Assembly: GCA_003168255.1 (NCBI GenBank)
Contig: PMSU01000194.1
Coordinates: 4,339 to 68,338, forward strand
Direction of reading: 5' to 3'
Source: Actinomycetota bacterium
GTDB lineage: Bacteria > Actinomycetota > Actinomycetes > Streptosporangiales > Streptosporangiaceae
Length of the DNA stretch: 64,000 nucleotides
Each line of letters opens with the position of its first letter. The first letter of the stretch is position 1. The notes under the pieces were generated by a model that ran no database searches, was not told the origin of the DNA, and saw only the letters and a list, made by a program, of their open reading frames with translations. The translations under genes were made by a program, and so were the position numbers. Positions 43,591 through 51,672 of the stretch are shown in pieces.

Positions 43591-44450
43591 CTAGTTTGGC
43601 TTGTCGTCTTGGCCTGTTGTGCTGGACAGGGCATCGCAGAACGCTTGAACGGCTAGCTGACCGTCAGCGGCGGCGACGGCTGGGTCAATGTCTGGATGAT
43701 CCAGGGTGATCTGGTCGACGTAGGCGGCGGTGCCCTGGGCTACTGAATCCCCGAAGTTGGCCTTCAGGTCCTCTAGGGCGCTGCCGAGCGATGCCACTGA
43801 GGTCCCGAAGACGGTTCTGACCCGTTCGGCGGCGGACGGGCGTCGCCATGATCATTGTGCAGCAGGACGAATGCGATGTCGTACCAGTCCTTGGGCTTGC
43901 GCCGGGAATGGGCAGCAGCGGCCTTGGCCAGCAGGAAGCCGCCAAGTCCTGCGACATTGACCTCAGCCTGCCTGGGAACGCCGTCGTCAACGGCGGTGAG
44001 GATGCGGACCTCGCTGTCCCGGGCCGCGTTGCCAGTACCGCGCAGGTTTACCGCCCCGAGATCTTGGCAGCCGGTGAACTTGACGATCGCCGCCGCTGGC
44101 TCGGTGTCAAGGTCGGCCAGCAGCTCGAACTTCACCACAGCGGCCTCAGAGCCAATGACTGACCTCCAGCGCCAGACATGCTGATCATCGGGCTGGAACC
44201 CGGCAGCGCGCAGGGCGTTTTCGAGCCGGGCAGCATGAACAGATCCACTGCTGATTTCAAGGTCGACCTGGACGTCGACATCCGTGGTGCCTGCGTGAAG
44301 GATGCCAGATTTAGCACAGAGCAACGCCGGCACGAGCCCGCCAAGCAAGACGAACTCGGGCCGCCCGCCATAGTGGTGCACGACACGCACCAGCGCGAGC
44401 TCGGCGGCTGCCCTAGCCGCCAGCGAGCGAACCGGCTCCTCGTCAGGCAC
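43591..44450 (-). pseudogene. AbiEii-like nucleotidyltransferase toxin, frameshifted
   Basis: The GTG at 44450 has AGGAGG six bases upstream and overlaps the antitoxin stop. The N-terminal nucleotidyltransferase core is intact: FVLLGGLVPALLCAKSG and GTTDVDVQVDLEI (GG...TxDVD). Around 43834 the frame slips by one base: the first frame ends at 43773 with meaningless residues, while the family-like C-terminus (AAERVRTVFGTSVASLGSAL to the stop at 43591) continues in another frame. Type IV toxins of this kind modify tRNA or GTP-related targets. Loss of function is likely. Confidence 0.75.
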
Positions 44451-45399
44451 GCAGCACCTCCTCACGCAAATGCTCTGCGGCGTCTTCGCCCCTCACGCCT
44501 GTTGTCCGCAGATCAGCGTAGGCGCGCGGCCACAGCACTGATGTCAGCCCTGGTTTGATCTGCGAGGCCACCGCGCCGTTGGCCGGGGTCGGAAACGGTC
44601 GTAGCAGCAGACGGCCGCCATCAATCTCATGCAGGCCTGCCACAGCGGCTGCCCTGCGCAGATCGCCATGGGTCCGGCCCGTCACATAGACCTCCATCGG
44701 CACCGGCTGAGTCAGCACCGGTGCCAGGACAGCGGCGGACAGCGCGCTAGTCACCGCCCAGCGGATGCCCGCAGCCTGCCATTTCTGGCCAGCCTCGATC
44801 ACGTCTAGGACGGGATCCCTCCACAGCACGCCAACCCGCAGCGAAGTCGGCGGTCGCAGCCGTTTGGCAGCCGCTGCGTAGGCGTCAAGGAGCGCCTGCG
44901 GGTCGGTGACTTGTCGGCCTGAGTGCCGGCCCCGGGCAGCCTTGCTCCCGAGAAACCCATCACGTTCCAGGAACTTCAAGGACTCAGCCACCGTGCTCAG
45001 CGCCAGGCCAGTATGGTGCTCGACAGCTGACACCGTAGCTGGGCAGCCGGTCAGCAGGACCTCGCAGACCGCTAGCGTGGCCGGCCGCCAGCCAAGTTTC
45101 GTGTCCAACGGCACCGGTGGGCTTCCGCTACGCGAGATACCCAGCGGACCAGCCGTGATCTCGGCCGCTCCGCTCTCATCAACCCACCCCACGCCTTCCC
45201 GGCGAGCCAATTCCCGCGCACCAGGCGACATCTGCGGCGCAGCCACAACGTCTGGCCGCGGATGGGTATCCAACGCTTCGCGCACCTGCCTCGGCCATCC
45301 GACCGGCAGCCAGCGCAACCGAAGCTTCCGTCCCGCCGCGGACACGCAGACATCTCGATCCAGATGGCCGGTTACTTCGATCGGGTAGCCAGGCGGCAT
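44443..45399 (-). CDS. AbiEi-like type IV antitoxin/transcriptional regulator
   Basis: The 318-aa protein starts at ATG 45399, with GGAGG upstream; an in-frame GTG at 45438 is possible. The first ~130 residues resemble the AbiEi family (DVVAAPQMSPGARELARREGVGWVDESG). A winged helix follows (CPATVSAVEHHTGLALSTVAESLKFLERDGFL). AbiEi antitoxins repress their operon through short repeats, and such repeats lie directly upstream. Confidence 0.72.
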   Translation of the reverse strand: MPPGYPIEVTGHLDRDVCVSAAGRKLRLRWLPVGWPRQVREALDTHPRPDVVAAPQMSPGARELARREGVGWVDESGAAEITAGPLGISRSGSPPVPLDTKLGWRPATLAVCEVLLTGCPATVSAVEHHTGLALSTVAESLKFLERDGFLGSKAARGRHSGRQVTDPQALLDAYAAAAKRLRPPTSLRVGVLWRDPVLDVIEAGQKWQAAGIRWAVTSALSAAVLAPVLTQPVPMEVYVTGRTHGDLRRAAAVAGLHEIDGGRLLLRPFPTPANGAVASQIKPGLTSVLWPRAYADLRTTGVRGEDAAEHLREEVLRA

Positions 45400-45423
45400 C
45401 ACAGCCTCCAGCGCATGCACTGC

Positions 45424-45489
45424 ACGATCACCGATCACCGATTCACGCTCACAGACTTACGATCACGGACCCACGATCACACTATAGTT
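45424..45489 (-). promoter_or_regulatory. ACGATCAC direct repeats and -10 box, AbiE-like operator
   Basis: ACGATCAC occurs at 45424, 45459 and 45473, with a related CGATCAC at 45432. On the leftward strand they follow a TATAGT -10 box at about 45482-45487. Three or four spaced iterons overlapping the leader suit cooperative autoregulation by the antitoxin. Confidence 0.65.
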
Positions 45490-45661
45490 CGCTCGTGCCA
45501 TATACTTCGGCAAAGTAGTGAAGTAAATATCTGCGTCGAAGAATTAGTCGGATGCGTAAGCCGTGAGCCGGGGCATCTGCCGAGCGCGCGCGGTCGGCCG
45601 TGCTGAATGCTGCCGTCGGCGTTCAGCGGCTGCCGGACCGTGCTGAACAATGTCGCTCTGT

Positions 45662-45706
45662 CTCATAACCCAGAGGTCGCAGGTTCAAATCCTACCCCCG
45701 CTACCA
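45662..45706 (+). other. att-like site A: 3' part of a tRNA-Met gene
   Basis: The segment runs from the anticodon loop (CTCATAA, anticodon CAT) through the T-arm (GGTTCAAATCC) to the CCA end. The 5' half of a tRNA is not present, and the anticodon stem cannot form with the sequence upstream. It is the duplicated attachment core left by a tyrosine integrase, whose truncated gene lies 77 bp to the right. Related copies: 50861 and 56322. Confidence 0.8.
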
Positions 45707-45710
45707 GGTC

Positions 45711-45744
45711 AGAGGCCCTTCTCGAACATGAGAAAGGCCTCTTT
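45711..45744 (+). terminator. hairpin with T-run downstream of att site A
   Basis: AGAGGCCCTTCTC (45711-45723) pairs at 12 of 13 positions with GAGAAAGGCCTCT (45730-45742), followed by TTT. It looks like the original terminator of the tRNA gene carried along with its 3' end. Confidence 0.8.
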
Positions 45745-45782
45745 CGTGTGGTTTGCTAACGGATTTGTACACGGACTGCTGG

Positions 45783-46124
45783 TCAAGCCGCCTCGCCCGC
45801 GTCTCCGCCGTCCGCCTTACCCATGATCTTTGCGGACGAGAGAGCCCCGCCGATGATCAGTTCCGCGAGGGTGGTGGCGACCTGGCGGCCGGCTTCCAGG
45901 TCGGTCTGCACGTACTGCTTCATGGTGAACGCGACATCCGCGTGGCCGATGCGCTTGCTGAGCGCCTTCCAATCGATCTTCGCATCCCGGCCAGCGGTCG
46001 CGTAGCTGTGGCGGACGTCGTGCAGGTCGATCTCCGGGAGGCATGCCGCCGCAGCGAGTGTCTTGAAGCGCCGCGTGATCGTGTCCGGGTGCGGTGCCTT
46101 GCCGTTCTCCCAGCAGAGCAGCAC
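45783..46124 (-). pseudogene. tyrosine recombinase (phage-type integrase), C-terminal fragment
   Basis: The fragment encodes about 113 residues. It keeps the catalytic LHDVRHSYAT (HxxR), the second histidine region KRIGHADVAFTMKQY and the nucleophile Tyr in MKQYVQTD. The N-terminal core-binding domain and the first catalytic Arg are missing; upstream sequence is unrelated in all frames. The position beside att site A is that of an integrated element's int gene. Confidence 0.85.
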
Positions 46125-46223
46125 GGGTAAGTGGGCCCGCTGCTGCCGTACTAAGCTCCAAGACCGTGCCGATCCTGATCAGCGTCTAGGAGCATCGCCC
46201 ACCGCTATGCCCAGGAGGTTGTC

Positions 46224-46385
46224 TTGAGTCCGCGAGTTGTCTCGTCCGGGTGGGGGCCCGCGCGCAAGGAGCTGCGCGCAACCGAGGCGGCGGCGGTACG
46301 CGCTCTGTGGCAGTTCGCTGACGACACTGGGCGCGAGCGCAAGTACGTCGAGTTGCTGTACCGCGAGAAATCCCCGGGAAGGTGA
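46224..46385 (+). CDS. short ORF derived from a DUF899 protein N-terminus
   Basis: The TTG at 46224, with AGGAGG upstream, begins 53 codons (SPRVVSSGWGPARKELRATE...). The first 20 resemble the start of DUF899 thioredoxin-like proteins; the remainder does not. Its TGA overlaps a possible GTG start (46382) of the DinB-like gene. A related N-terminus occurs at 57728, also before DinB-like remnants, so this leader and DinB travelled together. It may be non-functional. Confidence 0.45.
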   Translation: MSPRVVSSGWGPARKELRATEAAAVRALWQFADDTGRERKYVELLYREKSPGR

Positions 46386-46387
46386 CC

Positions 46388-46906
46388 ATGGCAACTAATC
46401 GGAATGAGGACGCCGAGAACCGGGCGCTGCTGGCCTTCCTCGCCGCTCAGCGTGACGCGGTGCTGTCCATCGTGGCGGGGCTGGACGAGGACTCGTGGCA
46501 CCGGTCGGTTGTGCCGTCGGGGTGGACGCCGGCCGGGCTGGTCGAGCACCTGGGCGGGGCAGAGTGGCACTGGTTCCAGGGGGTCGTGGCCGGCGAGCAC
46601 CCCGAGCCAGCGGCCGGGGATGAGGACCTGGCTCCCTATGATCCGACGGCAGCGTTCGCCTGTGACCAGCCCTCTGCGGAGATTGTCAATTTTTACCGCG
46701 ACCAGTGCGCAAGCTCGGATGCGGTGCTGGCGGTGACACCGCTATCGGCGCGACCGCGCGGCAGGCACGGCGTCCCCGGGCAAGACGAACCGCCGGATGT
46801 GCGCTGGGTCGTTCTGCACATGATCGAGGAGACCGCGCGACATGCCGGTCACCTGGACATCGCCCGGGAACTCCTCGACGGCCAGACCCGGCTCGGGCCG
46901 CGCTGA
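46388..46906 (+). CDS. DinB/DUF664-like protein
   Basis: The 172-aa four-helix protein has LLAFLAAQRDAVLSIVAGLDEDSW, GWTPAGLVEHLGGAEWHWFQG with a metal-type His, and VVLHMIEETARHAGHLDIARELLDG, whose HAGHxDxxRE is the DinB metal motif. DinB-fold enzymes include mycothiol-dependent transferases; the substrate is unknown. The ATG at 46388 follows GGAAGG. Confidence 0.85.
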   Translation: MATNRNEDAENRALLAFLAAQRDAVLSIVAGLDEDSWHRSVVPSGWTPAGLVEHLGGAEWHWFQGVVAGEHPEPAAGDEDLAPYDPTAAFACDQPSAEIVNFYRDQCASSDAVLAVTPLSARPRGRHGVPGQDEPPDVRWVVLHMIEETARHAGHLDIARELLDGQTRLGPR

Positions 46907-47041
46907 CCGGCCCAGCTTGGAGATTGTGCCGTAGCTGCCTGGAGGGCTGTGCGGGAGGGACACCTCGGCGTGCCGCTCCGGTCCCGCGACCGCAGTGGAC
47001 GCTCCCTGATCATAGGATCGGAATTCACGAAGGGATACGAG

Positions 47042-47563
47042 ATGACTGGTGACCCAAGCACGGGCGCCCGGCTCCTGGGCACCCTGGGAACCGCAGATGG
47101 CAAGGGCGTCGTGCGCGTGCAGGACCGCTTTGATGCTGATATCGAAACCGTGTGGTCAGCGCTCACCGATCCCTCGCATCTAGCCAGCTGGTGGGGCGAG
47201 GTTGAGGGAGACCTGCGACTGGGCGGCGAGTATCGCGAGCGGGTGTTTGCCAGCGGATGGGAAGGCACAGGGCGGGTGAAAGCCTGCGAGGCCCCGCAGC
47301 GGCTGCTGCTGCTGCACCGGGAACCGGACCAGCCTGATGACCAGGCCATCGAGATCACCTTGACCGCCGACGGTGGCCAGACCACTGTGGTCTGGGAGGA
47401 GCGGGGCATGTCCGTGGCCTACCTCGCCGGTTACGGGGCGGGGATCCAGGTCCATGTTGAAGATCTCGGCGCTTACCTCGCGGGGCGGGAGCGCTGCGAC
47501 GCCGGTGCGCGGATGGGCGAGCTTTCCCCCGCCTACGAGCCCCTGGCCGCCAAGGTCAGCTAG
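47042..47563 (+). CDS. SRPBCC/AHSA1-like domain protein
   Basis: The 173-aa protein starts at ATG 47042. It shows VVRVQDRFDADIETVWSALTDPSHLASWWGEVEGDLRLGGEY, the AHSA1 pattern, and a C-terminal helix region with VHVEDLGAYLAGR. It is probably a ligand-binding or stress-related protein. It is followed convergently by a decayed gene of the same superfamily. Confidence 0.88.
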   Translation: MTGDPSTGARLLGTLGTADGKGVVRVQDRFDADIETVWSALTDPSHLASWWGEVEGDLRLGGEYRERVFASGWEGTGRVKACEAPQRLLLLHREPDQPDDQAIEITLTADGGQTTVVWEERGMSVAYLAGYGAGIQVHVEDLGAYLAGRERCDAGARMGELSPAYEPLAAKVS

Positions 47564-47689
47564 GGAAGCCGACGGCTGGCCCTGCCCGGGCTGCTGGTCA
47601 CCCCCACCGCCGTGGCCGATGAACCAGGTGGCCGAGCCCATGCTGGCCCACTCACGACCACCCGGGGATAGCCCTCCGCAGACCCGTTG

Positions 47690-48171
47690 CTAACGGGCGG
47701 CGCGGGCGGCACGCTCGATGGAGTCGGTGAGCTGCTCCTCGGTGAGCATGGGGAACAGCCCAGGAATCCCTCATCGTCTACCCCGGACCAGTCGTAGGTC
47801 TGGGTGACTGTGGTCTGGCCCGGCATAGCGGGCTCCAGCTGCCAGGTGTAAGTGTGACCGCGGGCCTGCATGCCGCCGAGCTTGTCGGTGTACCCGTCCA
47901 GCGGGTGCAACTCAGGAGCCCAGCCCAGGGCGCGGTCCTGCTCGTAGACGGTCACGGTGTTGCGCATCTGGTAGTCACCCAGCACCTGGTTGTGCATGTT
48001 CATGACGAACGCATTCCCCACCCCGCTGATCGGCGGCACGTGATCAGCGAGGCCGCGCAGCATGTCGGCCCCGTCGAACTCGACGTGCCCGGATGGATCG
48101 GCCAGCAGCGCGAACTACTGCTCCAGGCTGGTGTCCACGGTGCGGGTAACCCGGATAGCCGAAGCACTCAT
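47690..48171 (-). pseudogene. SRPBCC-family gene with an in-frame TAG and a frameshift
   Basis: The ATG at 48171, with GGAGGGG upstream, opens SASAIRVTRTVDTSLEQ. Codon 19 is TAG, then FALLADPSGHVEFDGADM continues in the same frame to YDWSGVDDEGFLG. Near 47757 an extra base shifts the frame; the family-like ending LFPMLTEEQLTDSIERAAR and stop at 47690 lie in another frame. Two independent lesions indicate a pseudogene. Confidence 0.85.
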
Positions 48172-48364
48172 AATCCCCTCCTGACGCTGAAGCAGCAGAT
48201 GCCACGCCTATCCTGGCGCACCGCGCCCAGGCCGGTGTCCCCGTGTGGGGCAACAATGGCCGCAGGCTCCGGGGCTGACCAGAGCGACGAGCAATATTCC
48301 GAACGGAGCCACGCCAAGCATCGGTCACCAGCACCTGGTCCGGACGGCACCTCATGCCGCGATC

Positions 48365-48404
48365 GCACTACGGGGAGGGGCTGACTGGCCCCTCCCCGTA
48401 GTGC
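48365..48404. terminator. 17-bp perfect hairpin
   Basis: GCACTACGGGGAGGGGC (48365-48381) pairs completely with 48388-48404 around the loop TGACTG. It is the longest perfect stem in the window, just past the leftward pseudogene at 48451. A 7-bp tandem repeat (TGCGGCC) follows to about 48440. Confidence 0.85.
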
Positions 48405-48450
48405 TGCGGCCTGCGGCCTGCGGCCTGCGGCCTTCGGCCACCTAGCCCGG

Positions 48451-49045
48451 TTAGGCCGGGGTCACGGTGTGCTTCGTCCAGACCGTCCCGCCGATTGGCT
48501 CGGTCCAGTCGTCCAGGCCCATGGTCTTGAAGGTGTTGTTCGTGACGGGGCAGGTGATGGCGACCTCGCCCGACGAGCCCGAGTTCAAAGCGAGCGTCGG
48601 CAGCCCGTATCCGTCCGGCAACGTTGCGGTGTCGACCGTTTCGAAGTTGAAGTTGGTGAAGGTCGTTGGTGCCATCCCAGGTCACCGAGGCCGACACGAA
48701 GTACTGGTCGACCCCCACGCCAACTGTCCCGTCGAAGCTCCAGCCGGATCCGCCATAGGGCTGGTAGAAGGAGTAGAAGACGCCGCTGGTTGAGGGGGCC
48801 ACGATGACGATGCCCTTGTCGGTAGCGGTGATCGCCGGCGAGTAATAGATGAACTGACCCGAAGCCGTCGCTACCGTCTCCTGGGTCCAGCCGCCGCCGT
48901 TCTGGTACCAGAACAGCACGTCCCCGGCCCCGTCGATGATCGTGATGACCGAGTTGGTGCCCACGTGGCCTGGCACCCCGGTCCAGGTGATCTTGGGTTG
49001 CTGGTAGCCGGCGCCGGACGGGAGCCCAGACGCCAGCAACGCCAA
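48451..49045 (-). pseudogene. degenerate secreted protein gene
   Basis: One frame encodes ITWTGVPGHVGTNSVITIIDG through VSASVTWDG. At about 48670 the frame changes and continues APTTFTNFNFETVDTATLPDG to ENTTYP-like Ser/Thr-rich sequence and the stop at 48451. The leader region (49030-49125) is a scrambled array of LLASG repeats, probably a corrupted signal peptide. No family is recognised; composition suggests an extracellular beta-rich protein. Confidence 0.6.
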
Positions 49046-49167
49046 CGCGGGCCCAGACGCCGGAAGACAGACGCGGGCCCAGACGCCAGCAAGGCGGCCG
49101 CCAGCCCGGACGCCAGCGTGACCGAGCTGACCGGTGCCGTATGACCGGGGGAGAGGACGATGCCCGT

Positions 49168-49830
49168 ATGGCCGGCAGCGACATCCGCGTGGTCATCGCC
49201 GACGACCATCCGGTGGTGCGCGGCGGGTTGTCGGCGCTGCTGGCCTCGGTGCCGTCGATCGCGGTGGCCGGGGTGGCGGCCGACGGCCGGGAGGCCGTGC
49301 ACGCGGCCGTGACGCTTCGGCCCGATGTGCTGGTCATGGATATCCAGATGCCGGGGCTCACCGGGATCGATGCCACCCGGGAGATCCTCCGCGTCGCCCC
49401 GGCCGTCGCGGTGCTGATGCTCACGATGTTCGATGATGACGACTCGGTGTTCGCCGCCATGCGCGCTGGCGCGCGGGGCTACGTGCTCAAGGGCGCGCAG
49501 CAAGCCGAGATCGTCCGCGCGATCCAGGCCGTCGCCGCGGGCGAGGCCATCTTCGGGCCTGCTATCGCGCGCCGGGTCCTCGGCCTGGTCGGCGCGCCAC
49601 CCACAGCGGACGTTCCGTTCGAGGACCTGACCAGCCGGGAACGCGAGGTCCTCGACCTCATCGCGGCCGGCGCGCGCAACACAGAGATCGCCCGGCGGAT
49701 GTCGATCGCGCCCAAGACCGTGGCCAACCACATCTCTGCCATCTTCACCAAGCTTCAGGTCGCCGATCGCGGCGAAGTCATCATCCTGGCCCGGGACGCC
49801 GGCCTGGGCCGCAACGACCCGGCGACCTGA
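49168..49830 (+). CDS. LuxR/NarL-type response regulator
   Basis: The 220-aa protein has a receiver domain with the acidic pair in VVIADDHPVV, the phospho-Asp in DVLVMDIQMPG and the Lys in YVLKGAQQ. The C-terminal helix-turn-helix is LTSREREVLDLIAAGARNTEIARRM with KTVANHISAIFTKL. ATG 49168 is preferred; ATG 49141 lacks a ribosome site. No histidine kinase gene is adjacent, so it is an orphan or its kinase was lost in the local rearrangements. Confidence 0.92.
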   Translation: MAGSDIRVVIADDHPVVRGGLSALLASVPSIAVAGVAADGREAVHAAVTLRPDVLVMDIQMPGLTGIDATREILRVAPAVAVLMLTMFDDDDSVFAAMRAGARGYVLKGAQQAEIVRAIQAVAAGEAIFGPAIARRVLGLVGAPPTADVPFEDLTSREREVLDLIAAGARNTEIARRMSIAPKTVANHISAIFTKLQVADRGEVIILARDAGLGRNDPAT

Positions 49831-49974
49831 AACCAGACTGCCAAGGTCAGCAATAACAACGTGGCGCGGCAAAAGGAGTCCGCGGGGGTCGGGTCCGGGA
49901 ACGCCTGTAGATGCTCGGCCAAGGGCGGAATGATCGACTTGGGTGGGCGGCACAGAGCGATCGTAATCATGAAC

Positions 49975-50361
49975 TCACTTCGAGCCCGGAAGAGGCTTAG
50001 CGCCCGGCTCAACATCGCTTACCCCGTTGCGCTCTGCCCAGCGCCTGATTTCGTTGCCAACAGAGTGGCGGCCACGGGGGTTCCTGGGGTTTCCCTCTAG
50101 TTTCCCGGTGAACCGCTGCCGCGCTGCCTGACGGGTGACTCCCAGCGCTACTCCGATTTCATTCCAGCTCCGTCCATGCGCACGAGCAACTGTCACTCGC
50201 TCGACCACCAAAGCTTCGTGGCGTCGAACGTCGTCGGCTGCCTCGGCGATTGCGCGCAGGTCAGAAATATCCTCGGCTTGAACTGTTTCTGGATCAAGGT
50301 TATCTGCCCACTCCTCGAACTGCCGGGCGGCGATCGCGATCTGGTCGTCGGTGTGCTTCAT
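49975..50361 (-). CDS. putative antitoxin with helix-turn-helix
   Basis: The 128-aa protein has an acidic N-terminal helical half (EEWADNLDPETVQAEDISDLRAIAE) and a sigma-like helix-turn-helix (GRSWNEIGVALGVTRQAARQRF). It follows the small toxin-like gene by 15 bp. Gene order (toxin first) and the DNA-binding domain suggest an autoregulating antitoxin. The family has no name I can give with confidence. Confidence 0.6.
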   Translation of the reverse strand: MKHTDDQIAIAARQFEEWADNLDPETVQAEDISDLRAIAEAADDVRRHEALVVERVTVARAHGRSWNEIGVALGVTRQAARQRFTGKLEGNPRNPRGRHSVGNEIRRWAERNGVSDVEPGAKPLPGSK

Positions 50362-50376
50362 ATGATCACCTCCTTC

Positions 50377-50604
50377 TCAAAGGAATTTGTAGAACTTCGG
50401 GCGTAGCTTCATGGCGTGAATCACGACTGGATCCTCGCCATCAAGGTCCAGTACGCCAATCTCCAGCAAGCTTCCATCATGTGCAGGGCCGATGAGCATA
50501 GTGAGGTCACTGCCTGACGGGACTCTGCACGTAGCGTTGCGGACGGCATGCCCGATGTCCTCCTCGATGACCTCATGCTTCAGCGCTGGCTCGGCGATCC
50601 GCAC
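50377..50604 (-). CDS. putative small toxin (BrnT/DUF4258-like)
   Basis: The 75-aa protein starts at GTG 50604. It has a two-part pattern: helix ALKHEVIEEDIGHAVRNAT, then strands LTMLIGPAHDGSLLEIGVL and VVIHAMKLRPKFYKFL. It resembles small RelE/BrnT/DUF4258-fold proteins that actinomycetes pair with an HTH protein. The toxic activity is inferred from context only. Confidence 0.55.
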   Translation of the reverse strand: MRIAEPALKHEVIEEDIGHAVRNATCRVPSGSDLTMLIGPAHDGSLLEIGVLDLDGEDPVVIHAMKLRPKFYKFL

Positions 50605-50607
50605 TTA

Positions 50608-50623
50608 GACAATATACCTTGTC
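50608..50623 (-). promoter_or_regulatory. palindrome over a TATATT -10 box, toxin-antitoxin operator
   Basis: GACAA-N6-TTGTC surrounds TATATT (leftward strand), directly before the GTG start of the toxin-like gene. A repressor bound here would block the promoter; the message would be nearly leaderless. Confidence 0.6.
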
Positions 50624-50860
50624 GTGCTGGAAGCTGCGGGAGTGATGTCAGGGCCCGTCGTGTCCTCCAACCTGGAACCCCCATAGGCCGGACCGCAGGT
50701 CAGTACCTAGATCTGTAAACGGATTTGTAAACCGGACGCGGCGGGACGCAGTGAGACGGGGGAGGCGGAGGCGGTCGGACGCAGCGCAGCCTCCTCCGTC
50801 CGCCAAGGTCGCAGCGGCCGCGGGAGACCACGCGAGACGCCAGAGATGGGTGCCGTACGG

Positions 50861-50906
50861 CTCATAACCCAGAGGTCGTTAGGTTCAAATCCTACCCCCG
50901 CTACCA
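50861..50906 (+). other. att-like site B: 3' part of a tRNA-Met gene
   Basis: The same segment as site A, from CTCATAA to the CCA end, with one extra T in the T-stem (GTTAGG). Similarity to site C continues about 25 bp beyond CCA (AGAAGTCCCAGGTCAGAAGCC). About 150 bp upstream an AACGGATTTGTA stretch (50713) matches one beside the integrase end at site A (45759). There is no 5' tRNA half. Confidence 0.8.
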
Positions 50907-50949
50907 AGAAGTCCCAGGTCAGAAGCCGATTCTCGCGCCATCCCCGCGC

Positions 50950-51414
50950 TGGGCATCGTGTGACGACCGCTGGGTCGTTCACGTCAAGGCCGGCCCTGCG
51001 CAGCTGGCCGACGTTGCGGATGACGGCATGGGCGAAGCCGGACTCTGACACTAGCTGGCGCAGATGAGCCTCGACGGCGATATCGAGCCGGGCAAGGGCA
51101 GTAGCGCCGGCTGGTGCCGCATCCACCGCTCCCATGACGTACTCGCGCAGCCGGATCGTGCCAACAGTCACGACCTCTTCGATGAGCTGCTCACGGGACT
51201 CGAAGTAGTAGTAGATCGCCTGCAGCCCCGCCTCATCGGCGATATCGGATAGGCGGGTGCCCGCGTAGCCCAGCCGGGACAAGGTGACGGCCGCGGCCAG
51301 GAAGATCCGCTCGCGGGTACGTTCGGACTTCGAACCGGGACGGACCGCCGCGCGCTCGGGGTTCGTTGCCGACACGTCCAGCACTTCAGATGCCCCGGAT
51401 GCGCCGTTTGGCAT
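50950..51414 (-). pseudogene. TetR regulator truncated next to att site B
   Basis: From the ATG at 51414 the frame encodes a good TetR DNA-binding domain (AAAVTLSRLGYAGTRLSDIADEAGL; IYYYFESREQLIEEVV) and part of the ligand domain up to about GQLRRAGLDVND. Family-like sequence then stops, some 45 bp before the tRNA segment, and the frame runs meaninglessly through it. The C-terminal third was probably removed by integration or excision at the site. Confidence 0.75.
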
Positions 51415-51419
51415 TGTGC

Positions 51420-51672
51420 TCACAGCCCGCCGCGGTCGATGAGCTGGGAGACGATCACGTTGCGCTGGATCTCGTTGGTGCCCTCGCCGACGATCATGAG
51501 CGGCGCGTCGCGGAAGTACCGATCGGCGTCGAATTCGGTGGATTAGCCGTAGCCGCCGTGGATGCGGACGGCGTTGAGCGCGATCTGCATCGGCATGTCG
51601 GCCAGGTAGTTGCCGATCGACTTGTGCTTCCAGATCGGATTGCCGAACGCCTCGCGGACCGTCGTGCCGATC
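51420..51672 (-). pseudogene. acyl-CoA dehydrogenase remnant with deletion and nonsense codon
   Basis: It encodes AFGNPIWKHKSIGNYLADM fused directly to PMQIALNAVRIHGGYG, skipping about 40 residues found in intact homologues. A TAA then stands where HGGYGYSTEF normally has Tyr, followed by STEFDADRYFRDAPLMIVGE and the usual EGTNEIQRNVI ending. The N-terminal two thirds are absent. Its stop overlaps the start region of the TetR remnant, suggesting a former ACAD-TetR operon. Confidence 0.85.

Noticed and set aside
45600-45706. A complete tRNA-Met gene at site A
   Set aside because: No 5' acceptor strand, D-arm or matching anticodon stem precedes the CTCATAA loop, and the T-stem has a mismatch; only the 3' part is present.
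47690-48171. Programmed amber readthrough or recoding in the SRPBCC gene
   Set aside because: No stimulatory structure is evident and a second, independent frameshift near the 3' end indicates a pseudogene.
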